28,544 bases of DNA, taken from IMG/VR virus record IMGVR_UViG_3300047510_000889, positions 1 through 28,544 of that record; one strand, written 5' to 3'. The notes below the pieces were generated by a model that was not told where the DNA came from, made no database searches, and saw nothing but the letters and a program-made list of their open reading frames with translations. The position numbers and the translations under genes were made by a program. Shown here one piece after another: positions 22,364-28,544 of the stretch. This DNA comes from a virus. Numbering within the stretch: the first letter of the stretch is position 1; each line of letters opens with the position of its first letter.

Positions 22364-23304
22364 TTGAATTCACACTCCACCATAATTTCAGTTAATGCAG
22401 CTAAGAGGTTAATTTCTTGGTCAGCCACGAACGCACATTGGTATTGATACTTAGCAATAACAAGAACGGCAGCGGGGATAGATTGGGGTGAAAGGCAATC
22501 ATAACAGGCGTCATAAATCCTGCGAAGTAGAACAGGAGCATCGTTGTCCAGGTTGGATACCACCCACTTACGGACTTCTGGGAAGTTCCTATCTTTGAGG
22601 TTTTTGACGAGTTCATTTACTGAGATGTCTGAGAACGATGCAAGAATTCCCGAGTCAATTTTACCCCCCGTAGAATACCTTTGGCATTCGTTAAGGACCC
22701 TTCGGAAGTCTGGGAAGTGCTTTGTAACAAGTTCCGCAACGACTTTTTCATCATACTCAATCTTTTCCGCATCCAGGATTTGGAGAACTCTTTTGAAGAA
22801 ACTTCCTGCAAGTTGTTGCTTCTGTTTTCCCTTGATTGTAAAGTCGATGACGGCACATCGGGAGTGGAGGGGTTCAATGATCTTGTTCTTGTAGTTGCAG
22901 GTGAAGATAAATCGGCAGTTGCTATAAAATGCCTCAATATTTGCCCGTAGTAAGAGTTGAACGTCGTTGCCTGTGTTATCTGCCTCATCGATGATGATGA
23001 CTTTGTGTTTAGAAGATCCCGTAAGTGAGACGGTCGAAGCAAAGTTCTTCGCTTGGTTCCGTACAGTATCCAGGAAACGTCCTTCGTCGGATCCGTTAAT
23101 GACATAATAATCTGCCCCTAATTCATTACATAATGCTTTTGCGATTGTAGTTTTACCAATACCAGGAGGTCCAGCAAGAAGGAGATTTGGAATTTCACCT
23201 TTCTCTACAAACTCCTTAAACGTTTTTTTAGTATCATCAGGAAGAATACAATCCTCAATTACTTGAGGACGATACTTTTCCACATAAAGAAATTCACTTG
23301 TCAT
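22360..23304 (-). CDS. 44: clamp-loader ATPase subunit, T4 gp44-like
   Basis: AAA+ ATPase that, with gp62, loads the gp45 clamp. The 314-aa protein (T4: 319) has the YVEKYRPQVIEDCILP opening of RFC-type proteins, Walker A GPPGIGKT (45-52), Walker B VIIIDEADN (102-110), sensor 1 FIFTCNYKNKI and the SRC arginine finger at 148-150. A lid and C-terminal collar domain follow. Upstream is a glycosylase-like gene and gp45, so clamp and loader come from one transcript. No truncation is seen. Confidence 0.97.
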   Translation of the reverse strand: MTSEFLYVEKYRPQVIEDCILPDDTKKTFKEFVEKGEIPNLLLAGPPGIGKTTIAKALCNELGADYYVINGSDEGRFLDTVRNQAKNFASTVSLTGSSKHKVIIIDEADNTGNDVQLLLRANIEAFYSNCRFIFTCNYKNKIIEPLHSRCAVIDFTIKGKQKQQLAGSFFKRVLQILDAEKIEYDEKVVAELVTKHFPDFRRVLNECQRYSTGGKIDSGILASFSDISVNELVKNLKDRNFPEVRKWVVSNLDNDAPVLLRRIYDACYDCLSPQSIPAAVLVIAKYQYQCAFVADQEINLLAALTEIMVECEFK

Positions 23305-23307
23305 AAT

Positions 23308-23817
23308 TTAGATCCAATCAGGTTTGCGTTCTGGCATACGAAGATAATTAGATGCAACCCAAGGTTTGGATGCGATATACATCTTGTAAGCAGTAAAAGT
23401 GTCAATGCTTGTGTCAAGTTTATACTCATCTGGCATAGCACGAACGAAGTTTTCTACCTTATTAATTTTACCACGGGGGAACAAATAAAAGGCATCTACG
23501 AGTGTCTTGTAACAGGAATGAACTTTACCATAACGCAAAGTGTATTCATCGCACAGATTAAGACCGTGTTTAATCAACCAGTAAGCATTATGAATACTCT
23601 CTGCTGCCCACTTGGTGCAGGGATGATTTCGAAAAGCACCCTTCTCAGTGCTATAAGGAGTGCTATCTGCCTTGAGAAGGGGTCCGTAGTTGTGATACCA
23701 CTTAGATGCCACGATAGAAAGCATCTGGCAGCACTCCAAGGGCATCTTTACAACGTGCTTGTCAGGAAGACAGAGAGCACTTTCTGCAGGATATTCACTT
23801 GTCACAAAGATGTTCAT
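23308..23817 (-). CDS. conserved phage protein, possibly pyrimidine-dimer glycosylase-related
   Basis: A 169-aa protein starting MNIFVTSEYPAESALCLPDK, with DKHVVKMPLECCQML (19-33), an RNHPCTKWA block (around 63-71), LCDEYTLRYGKVH and a C-terminal KPDWI. This order (an N-terminal D-K-x-V-x-K-M helix, then NHP-x-x-x-W, then C-x-E-Y) parallels a family annotated in bacteria and phages as pyrimidine-dimer DNA glycosylase-like, but the match is remote and from memory. It lies between gp44 and gp45 in the replication operon. Repair of UV damage would fit a surface-ocean phage, though catalytic residues cannot be assigned with confidence. Confidence 0.7.
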   Translation of the reverse strand: MNIFVTSEYPAESALCLPDKHVVKMPLECCQMLSIVASKWYHNYGPLLKADSTPYSTEKGAFRNHPCTKWAAESIHNAYWLIKHGLNLCDEYTLRYGKVHSCYKTLVDAFYLFPRGKINKVENFVRAMPDEYKLDTSIDTFTAYKMYIASKPWVASNYLRMPERKPDWI

Positions 23818-23845
23818 AATAAAGGTGTGTTCTTAAATCATCATA

Positions 23846-24511
23846 TCACCCAAAGGTGCTATCTGGTTCAAGAGCGATCCAATACGTAACATCAAATCCA
23901 GTATTCTTAAACCTAGACAGAAGCTTGGAAGAAACAACTACTTCATAATTACCAGGAATAATCTTAACATTTTCAACCTTAAAGTTGAAAGCGAATTCAC
24001 CATGAGTCTCGCCAACGACAACAGAGAAGTCATTAGAAGTATCGTTTTTCTTATCACGAACAACGAGTTTCACCACACCTGCTTCACCAACCACAGACAG
24101 GTCAGGAAGTTGATACACAGCAGCAGCCTTAAGGAGTTTATCAAGTTCTTTGGTATCAAGAAGGAAACAAACATCTTCGCTTGGTAGTGAAATTGATTTA
24201 TCGGGGGGAGTGACAATTACATTTGGATCAGCGAAGAAATACTTGGAGCGGGATTTACCTTCACGAATAACCACATAGTTGTCATTTTCAAAATCAAGTT
24301 CAGCATTCTGATGCAGGTTAAGACCGTTCAGAAATTGATTAAGATCATAGATACCAAAATCCTTAGGAAGTTCTTCTTCGATTTTAGCTTCTGCAAGAAT
24401 GTTCTTCATCACACTGATAGTGCGAAGAGAACTACCTTCCTTAAACAGGATGGATTGGTTGATAGAAGAAAAGTTCTTAAGGATTGTAAGAGTTTTATCA
24501 GAGAGTTTCAT
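23846..24511 (-). CDS. 45: sliding clamp (DNA polymerase processivity factor), T4 gp45-like
   Basis: Trimeric ring that holds gp43 on DNA and, in T4, also activates late transcription, directly relevant to the late promoters seen here. The 221-aa protein (T4: 228) begins MKLSDKTLTILKNFSSINQS, a typical gp45 opening. It has the two-domain clamp pattern, with GIYDLNQFLNGLNL in the first and LDTKELDKLLKAAAVYQLPD in the second. It ends ALEPDSTFG. It is preceded five bases upstream by the DUF3310-like gene. Confidence 0.94.
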   Translation of the reverse strand: MKLSDKTLTILKNFSSINQSILFKEGSSLRTISVMKNILAEAKIEEELPKDFGIYDLNQFLNGLNLHQNAELDFENDNYVVIREGKSRSKYFFADPNVIVTPPDKSISLPSEDVCFLLDTKELDKLLKAAAVYQLPDLSVVGEAGVVKLVVRDKKNDTSNDFSVVVGETHGEFAFNFKVENVKIIPGNYEVVVSSKLLSRFKNTGFDVTYWIALEPDSTFG

Positions 24512-24516
24512 AATAA

Positions 24517-24843
24517 TCAGCGAAATTCAGAGAGACCGTTATCTTTGCGGGTGTAGTGCCCATCAAAGTGAAGTAGAAGCATAGCGTAGTGAATAACTTT
24601 CATCAAATCACGCTTATTGCGCCCATCCTTGTCACCATAACGAGAACCATATTTGAGGATGTTTGCCTGACAGAAACCTGCTGCCAGTTTTTTTGCTGCC
24701 ATAAGGTCAATAGTCTGGATATCAGCATAACCATCACTATCACCGCAGTAATGACCGTGATAGGTAGTTGTTACATAGTCTTCAACATCCTTAAGGATTT
24801 TATCTTCGTTATATTTCCAAAGATGATTTTTATGTTCAGTCAT
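24517..24843 (-). CDS. DUF3310-like (SaV-type) nucleotide-kinase-annotated protein (108 aa)
   Basis: It starts MTEHKNHLWKYNEDKILKDV. The C-terminal half, ANILKYGSRYGDKDGRNKRD followed by LMKVIHYAMLLLHFDGHY, matches the helical N-I-x-K-Y...R...K...D-L-x-K pattern of DUF3310 proteins found in many phages. Some members are annotated as nucleotide kinases without firm evidence. The start at 24843 fits the family better than the ATG at 24870, which is right after the terminator T-tract; neither has a clear ribosome site. It is the first gene of the replication operon. Confidence 0.78.
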   Translation of the reverse strand: MTEHKNHLWKYNEDKILKDVEDYVTTTYHGHYCGDSDGYADIQTIDLMAAKKLAAGFCQANILKYGSRYGDKDGRNKRDLMKVIHYAMLLLHFDGHYTRKDNGLSEFR

Positions 24844-24870
24844 ATTAATAGTAAAAGTTGATTCAATCAT

Positions 24871-24901
24871 AAAGAAAGGGAAGGCACTTTTTTACCTTCC
24901 C
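24871..24901 (-). terminator. rho-independent terminator after cobS
   Basis: A 7-bp stem (GGGAAGG at 24878-24884 with CCTTCCC at 24895-24901) with a 10-base loop and a T-rich tail (TTTCTTT) on the minus strand, nine bases after the cobS stop. Confidence 0.75.
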
Positions 24902-24909
24902 CAATTATA

Positions 24910-26040
24910 TCAGTTTGTTTGCTTCTCGTCAATGTATTCTACAGTCAGTTCAGTTTGAACTGGCATCTGGAAATCAGCATCAACCTTATCATAAAGTTCA
25001 AGGAATGCTTGTTTGGTTTCATCGTCAAAGCGATTTACACAAACTTGGATTGCCTTTGCCTTATCACCAAAGATACTGAAAGCACGAACAACGTGAACCA
25101 GGCGGCGGGTGCTGATGATTTCCTCAATACCACCATCGTAGAAGGTCTTGCGGATAATGTCTGCCCAGTCAACCAAACGCTTACAGAAATCACGATCCTC
25201 CACACCAAGGTCCAGAGCGATGCCCTCAAGGATCTTCTGCTCTACAGAGGGAGCGGGATAGGATTGCTCAAAGGTCACAGGGAAACGCTCCAGGAATGCC
25301 TCATTGAGCACGTTGGTGCCGATGAACCTACCGTCATCAGAACCCTTACCCTTGGTGTTTGCGGTGGCGATCACGTTGAATCCAGCAGCAGGTTTAACGA
25401 ACCTGCCGATCTTTTTCAAGAAGACACCTTTACCTTCCAGAACGGATTGCAGGCAGAGGATTTTGTTAGAAGCAAGGTCAATCTCATCCAGAAGAAGAAC
25501 AGCACCGCGCTCCAGTGCCTCAATCACAGGACCGTTATGCCAGGCAGTTTCACCATTCACAAGGCGGAAACCACCGATCAGATCATCCTCATCAGTTTCA
25601 ATCGTGATGTTGACACGGATCAATTCACGCTTAAGTTGAGCACACGCTTGCTCCACAGAGAGCGTTTTACCATTACCCGAAAGACCCGTAATAAACGTAG
25701 GATAAAAGAAATTGGACTGAATAATTTTTTTAATATCATTAAAGTTACCAAACTTGACGAAAGTATCATCTTTATCAGGAATAAGATTTTGTTGAGTTTC
25801 GGGAAGAACAGCAACGCTGTGGAAAGAACGCTCAATCTCTTCCACACGTTCTTGGGTCACTTCCAAATTCCAACGACCGCGAGAAGTCTTGTATTTCTCA
25901 AGGCGGCGAGAGGCAGTTTGATAATTAATAGCACGGGAGGCACAAAAACCCTTCAGATCTCCAGAAGTAATTTCAGGACCATAAAGATTTTTGAGAGAGT
26001 CAATCAGTTGTTCGTCGGTCACGGAAGCGTTGCGAGGCAT
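24910..26040 (-). CDS. cobS: CobS-like AAA+ ATPase (MoxR/CobS class)
   Basis: A 376-aa AAA+ protein. The N-terminal 90 residues are a helical domain (PRNASVTDEQLIDSLKNLYG). The ATPase core has Walker A GLSGNGKT, Walker B VLLLDEIDLAS, sensor FNVIATANTKGKG and an arginine-finger region LNEAFLERFPVTF. The ETDEDDLIGGF segment is typical of CobS/MoxR proteins. In aerobic B12 synthesis CobS works with CobT and CobN to insert cobalt; T4-like cyanophages carry cobS without cobN. Here a CobT-like gene lies just upstream, supporting an AAA+/VWA partnership. It has its own promoter (26074) and terminator. The substrate in infection is unresolved: cobalt chelation, or remodelling of another protein. Confidence 0.92.
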   Translation of the reverse strand: MPRNASVTDEQLIDSLKNLYGPEITSGDLKGFCASRAINYQTASRRLEKYKTSRGRWNLEVTQERVEEIERSFHSVAVLPETQQNLIPDKDDTFVKFGNFNDIKKIIQSNFFYPTFITGLSGNGKTLSVEQACAQLKRELIRVNITIETDEDDLIGGFRLVNGETAWHNGPVIEALERGAVLLLDEIDLASNKILCLQSVLEGKGVFLKKIGRFVKPAAGFNVIATANTKGKGSDDGRFIGTNVLNEAFLERFPVTFEQSYPAPSVEQKILEGIALDLGVEDRDFCKRLVDWADIIRKTFYDGGIEEIISTRRLVHVVRAFSIFGDKAKAIQVCVNRFDDETKQAFLELYDKVDADFQMPVQTELTVEYIDEKQTN

Positions 26041-26073
26041 GGTGTAGTTAGATTGTTTTGTTTAACTGAAGTT

Positions 26074-26079
26074 ATTATA
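26074..26079 (-). promoter_or_regulatory. sigma-70-type -10 box TATAAT for cobS
   Basis: A perfect TATAAT in GCTATAATAAC, directly after the terminator T-tract and 34 bases before the ATG at 26040. No good -35 box is visible. Confidence 0.55.
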
Positions 26080-26082
26080 GCA

Positions 26083-26108
26083 AGAAAAAAGGGGCATCGA
26101 AGTGCCCC
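26083..26108 (-). terminator. rho-independent terminator after the 61-aa gene
   Basis: A 6-bp GC-rich stem (GGGGCA at 26091-26096 with TGCCCC at 26103-26108), a 6-base loop, then TTTTTT on the minus strand. Confidence 0.85.
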
Positions 26109-26119
26109 GTGTGACAGTT

Positions 26120-26305
26120 TCAGAATTGGACTTTTTTGTTTCTTAGTTTATCCAAATATTCCACACTTCCGATATGTCCTGTGTATCCAGGATAATACTT
26201 TTCAACAAGTGCGGGAATACCCAGAGCAGTAGTTGCACTATCACATTTGATCCAAATTTCTTTGGTATCATATTTGACTACGTGTTCAAACGGAAATTTA
26301 TCCAT
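26120..26305 (-). CDS. hypothetical protein (61 aa) between cobT-like and cobS
   Basis: It starts MDKFPFEHVVKYDTKEIWIK and continues CDSATTALGIPALVEKYYPG with a GHIGSVEYLDKL tail. It is a small soluble alpha/beta protein without recognised motifs. The ATG is 15 bases after the cobT-like stop, and a terminator follows the gene, so it shares the cobT-like transcript. A role as an accessory factor of the CobS/CobT pair is an inference from position only. Confidence 0.72.
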   Translation of the reverse strand: MDKFPFEHVVKYDTKEIWIKCDSATTALGIPALVEKYYPGYTGHIGSVEYLDKLRNKKVQF

Positions 26306-26322
26306 AATATTTTTTTCAATAT

Positions 26323-28491
26323 TTATGCCACTAAAGAAATAAACTCACCAAGAACTTTTTTATTCAATTTCTTGGTTTTAAGAGACTTTGCAAACGCAGA
26401 TTTAATTTGTGCCTTTGTAGCATCCTCAGAAACTTCAAACTCAGCATCCTGAGAAAGAGCATTTGCAGACATACCAAAGTAGACATCATATCCAGAGTTT
26501 GTGATGGTGAAGCTCTTCAGTTTCTTCCAATCATTCTGAATAACGGAATATTGCTTATCAGAAAACTTGTGATAAAGACTAATGAACCGATTTGCATCAC
26601 GACTTGGAAGAACACGAATGCCGATAAAACTTACCGAAGGAAACTTGTCTTTCAGGTTTTTAAGAAGAGTATCTGTAAATTCGTGATAAGAATACCCGAA
26701 AGAATAAGTAGTCCCCAACTTCCTATCACGGAGAAAACTTTTGGCAGGATTAACCGTAGCATGTCCAATATAAGGGGTTTGCTCCCACCCACGCTTAACT
26801 TCCCTATGATAGGGGATAAAATTTGCCTCCCCATCCGTAAGAACAATGGTATGAACCTTTTGGAGTTTATTCTCCTTTTGGAACTTAGGAAGAATTTGAT
26901 GCAAAGCAATCAAAGACTCATTCAAAGGAGTTCCAGAAAGACTCATACGAGCAGGATATGTATAAAGAGAACCATAAGAATTACCAAAGCAAATAGCAAG
27001 TCGCCAAATGTTTAGCATTTGATGTTCAAGCACTTTCCCAGAAACTTTACTGGTGAGAATATTCATCATAGAAAAAGTTTCGTCTACACACAACAATCCT
27101 TCCTTTTTCTGATAATGGGGATTACGATCTGCGGCAAGATACTTACCAGTTTCGTAATCATACTCACCACGACGCCATTCATTAGTGAAGGCATAAACTT
27201 CAAAAGGAATGGAAACCTTTTTACAGAACCAAATCAAGTTGAAGAGTTGCTTACAAGTATCAAGCATCACATCAGACATTGATCCAGACCAATCCAGAAC
27301 AAACACTAGACCGTGGTTCTTACCATCAGGAATAACAGTGACTTTTTTAAACAGATCTTCACTGAACTTGTAATTATGCAAACGAGAGCAATCTAGAACA
27401 CCAGTCCGAGCAGTAGAAGCACGGGCATAAGAGTCTGCTGCCTTACGACATTCAAACTCTTTCACAAGATAATTAACTTCCTTCTGGGCAGAAATCTTAA
27501 ACTTCTTAAATTCTGCATCAGAAAATTTAAAGATAAGAGGATCTAATCCAGACTCAATACGACCTTTTTGCTGCTTCTCAAAACAAGAGTCAATTTCTTT
27601 ATGAACTTCAGAATTTTTACCAATAACAGTATTCAGATTTACTTCGGGAATTTCAATATAACTATTTTCTTCTCCAGTCGTATTAACAAGATCTTTAATC
27701 TTATCTTGAAGGGAATCTGCAGTGCGAATTTCAGGTTCTTCTTTATTATTGGTAGATGAAGTATCAACTTCCTGCCCCTGTGCAGTTCCACCGTAAGATT
27801 GATCCATATCAGGTTGGTCTTGATCTGTAGAACCTTCCTGTTCAGTGTCAGACTCATTGGTTTCTACAATCTCATTTGCAGGAGATTGCGAATCACCTTC
27901 CTGCTGATGAGAATCAAAATCAGCAACTTTCTGCTGCTGTTCCTGTTCTTTTTTACAATACTTATAGAGTTCTTCTGCAGCAATCAGAACATCTGCAAAA
28001 GATTCCGTAGCACCAATCAGATCAACAATCTCTTTCTCTTCTGGTTTAAAATCCAGAGTCAAAAAGTTGCCAATTTTAAAATAAAGATTTACACGGTCAG
28101 CAAGATTGAATGAAGTAACATCTTCATCAGAAATCTGGAAGAAATCATCATCATTCAATTCTTTATATCCATTAAAGAAAGTCTTAGCAAGTCCCATATA
28201 CTTGCGCTTCATCAGTTTCTCAATGCGAGCATCCTCTACCACATTCACAAACTGCGGGGGAACCTTTGCGGTTTCGGTCCAGTCCTCATCAGGAGTAAAG
28301 AGTGCGTGACCCACCTCGTGCCCCACCAGAAGGTCATATACGGTGCCACTTGCCTTCTCCCAGAGAGGCAGAGTCAGAACGCGAGTATGAACGTTGAAGC
28401 AGGCAGTAGAGACCTTTTTATGCTCCACCACGAGGTCCTCAGTGGCAAGCAGTTTGGCAAGTTGAGATTTGATTTCGTGGCGAACTGGCAT
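26323..28491 (-). CDS. cobT: CobT-like protein with zinc-metallopeptidase and VWA motifs
   Basis: A 722-aa protein. Near the N-terminus is HEVGH (58-62), the H-E-x-x-H zinc-peptidase signature, followed by NVVEDARIEKLMKRKY, which may supply a further ligand. A long acidic, Gln/Ser-rich linker (about 185-265) is typical of CobT. The C-terminal half has a von Willebrand A domain with a metal-ion site: VFVLDWSGSMSD (D-x-S-x-S), a conserved threonine in SLSGTPLNESL, and VLTDGEAN. VWA proteins of this type pair with MoxR-class ATPases; here the ATPase is CobS downstream. Phage versions are annotated either as CobT or as peptidases. A promoter (TATAAT at 28514) lies just upstream. The dual zinc and VWA signature leaves open whether it acts as a chelatase subunit or a regulated protease. 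Confidence 0.85.
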   Translation of the reverse strand: MPVRHEIKSQLAKLLATEDLVVEHKKVSTACFNVHTRVLTLPLWEKASGTVYDLLVGHEVGHALFTPDEDWTETAKVPPQFVNVVEDARIEKLMKRKYMGLAKTFFNGYKELNDDDFFQISDEDVTSFNLADRVNLYFKIGNFLTLDFKPEEKEIVDLIGATESFADVLIAAEELYKYCKKEQEQQQKVADFDSHQQEGDSQSPANEIVETNESDTEQEGSTDQDQPDMDQSYGGTAQGQEVDTSSTNNKEEPEIRTADSLQDKIKDLVNTTGEENSYIEIPEVNLNTVIGKNSEVHKEIDSCFEKQQKGRIESGLDPLIFKFSDAEFKKFKISAQKEVNYLVKEFECRKAADSYARASTARTGVLDCSRLHNYKFSEDLFKKVTVIPDGKNHGLVFVLDWSGSMSDVMLDTCKQLFNLIWFCKKVSIPFEVYAFTNEWRRGEYDYETGKYLAADRNPHYQKKEGLLCVDETFSMMNILTSKVSGKVLEHQMLNIWRLAICFGNSYGSLYTYPARMSLSGTPLNESLIALHQILPKFQKENKLQKVHTIVLTDGEANFIPYHREVKRGWEQTPYIGHATVNPAKSFLRDRKLGTTYSFGYSYHEFTDTLLKNLKDKFPSVSFIGIRVLPSRDANRFISLYHKFSDKQYSVIQNDWKKLKSFTITNSGYDVYFGMSANALSQDAEFEVSEDATKAQIKSAFAKSLKTKKLNKKVLGEFISLVA

Positions 28492-28513
28492 TGGTTTTCT
28501 TTCGTATGAGACT

Positions 28514-28519
28514 ATTATA
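28514..28519 (-). promoter_or_regulatory. sigma-70-type -10 box TATAAT for the cobT-like gene
   Basis: TGTATAATAG follows the T-tract of the preceding terminator and lies 22 bases before the ATG at 28491. Confidence 0.55.
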
Positions 28520-28520
28520 C

Positions 28521-28544
28521 AAAAAAAGGAGGTCCTGAGACCTC
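28521..28544 (-). terminator. rho-independent terminator of the gene beyond the right edge
   Basis: At least a 6-bp stem (GAGGTC at 28529-28534 with GACCTC at 28539-28544), a 4-base loop and TTTTTTT on the minus strand. The stem may extend past the window end. Confidence 0.75.

Noticed and set aside
24904-24909. TATAAT beside the cobS stop codon
   Set aside because: Initiation from it would begin inside the arm of the terminator hairpin, so it is unlikely to be a working promoter.
24919-26232. A long plus-strand open frame of 437 codons opposite cobS
   Set aside because: It mirrors the codon structure of cobS, has no ribosome site or recognisable domain, and would be the only plus-strand gene in the window. 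Other plus-strand frames (for example 579-947 and 23263-23889) are the same kind of shadow.
26320-26327. CATAAATA late-promoter-like core at the end of the cobT-like gene
   Set aside because: It contains the stop codon (TAAATA arises easily from TAA stops), is only 15 bases from the next ATG, and sits among early-type genes.
1-28544. tRNA genes, CRISPR arrays, insertion sequences, inteins or integration sites
   Set aside because: I saw no cloverleaf, no regular direct repeats with spacers, no transposase and no split motifs in the large enzymes.

Overview
The window is a stretch of a T4-like cyanophage genome (a marine Synechococcus/Prochlorococcus myovirus, family Kyanoviridae in current taxonomy). 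The DNA is AT-rich and tightly packed, and every supported gene lies on the minus strand, so transcription runs from base 28544 towards base 1. The assignment rests on a full T4-type replisome (gp41, gp43, gp44, gp45, gp61, gp62, UvsX, RegA), class Ia ribonucleotide reductase (NrdA/NrdB), T4-type late promoters (TATAAATA), and the cyanophage accessory genes mazG, hsp20, cobS and a cobT-like gene. I saw no photosynthesis genes, tRNAs, CRISPR arrays or insertion sequences.

Layout in transcription order. (1) 28544-24878: a cobT-like VWA/metallopeptidase gene with a 61-aa gene, then terminator and promoter, then the AAA+ gene cobS, then a terminator. (2) 24843-19953: replication operon with a DUF3310-like gene, gp45 clamp, a glycosylase-like gene, gp44, two small genes, an Sm-like protein, a Dam-type methylase, gp62, regA and a terminator. 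(3) 19942-19365: hsp20 alone between its own promoter and terminator. (4) 19364-13262: two more Sm-like paralogues, gp43 polymerase, a 42-aa protein, uvsX, gp41, mazG, terminator. (5) 13262-5159: late, virion-type genes, most of them behind a T4-type late promoter. They include three probable capsid-internal proteins, one carrying a nucleotidyltransferase domain, plus a possible nuclease-fold protein and a beta-rich structural protein. (6) 4979-390: gp61 primase, nrdA, nrdB and a 49-aa gene, closed by a terminator. (7) 389-1: a 53-aa protein and a GIY-YIG endonuclease cut by the window edge.

The early and middle genes form a DNA-replication and nucleotide-supply programme: RNR makes dNTPs, gp61/gp41 prime and unwind, gp43 with gp44/62/45 copies, UvsX recombines, RegA represses translation and MazG removes nucleotides. 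Operon boundaries repeatedly use a compact cassette in which the terminator's U-tract runs straight into the next promoter, of sigma-70 type in the early half and of late type in the structural half. The most interesting material is the late cluster. Its N-termini resemble T4 capsid-targeting peptides with LxE protease sites, which suggests that an enzyme with a nucleotidyltransferase domain is packaged and injected. Also notable are a family of three Sm-like proteins embedded among the replication genes, and the CobS/CobT pair. No stretch longer than about 100 bases lacks a gene.
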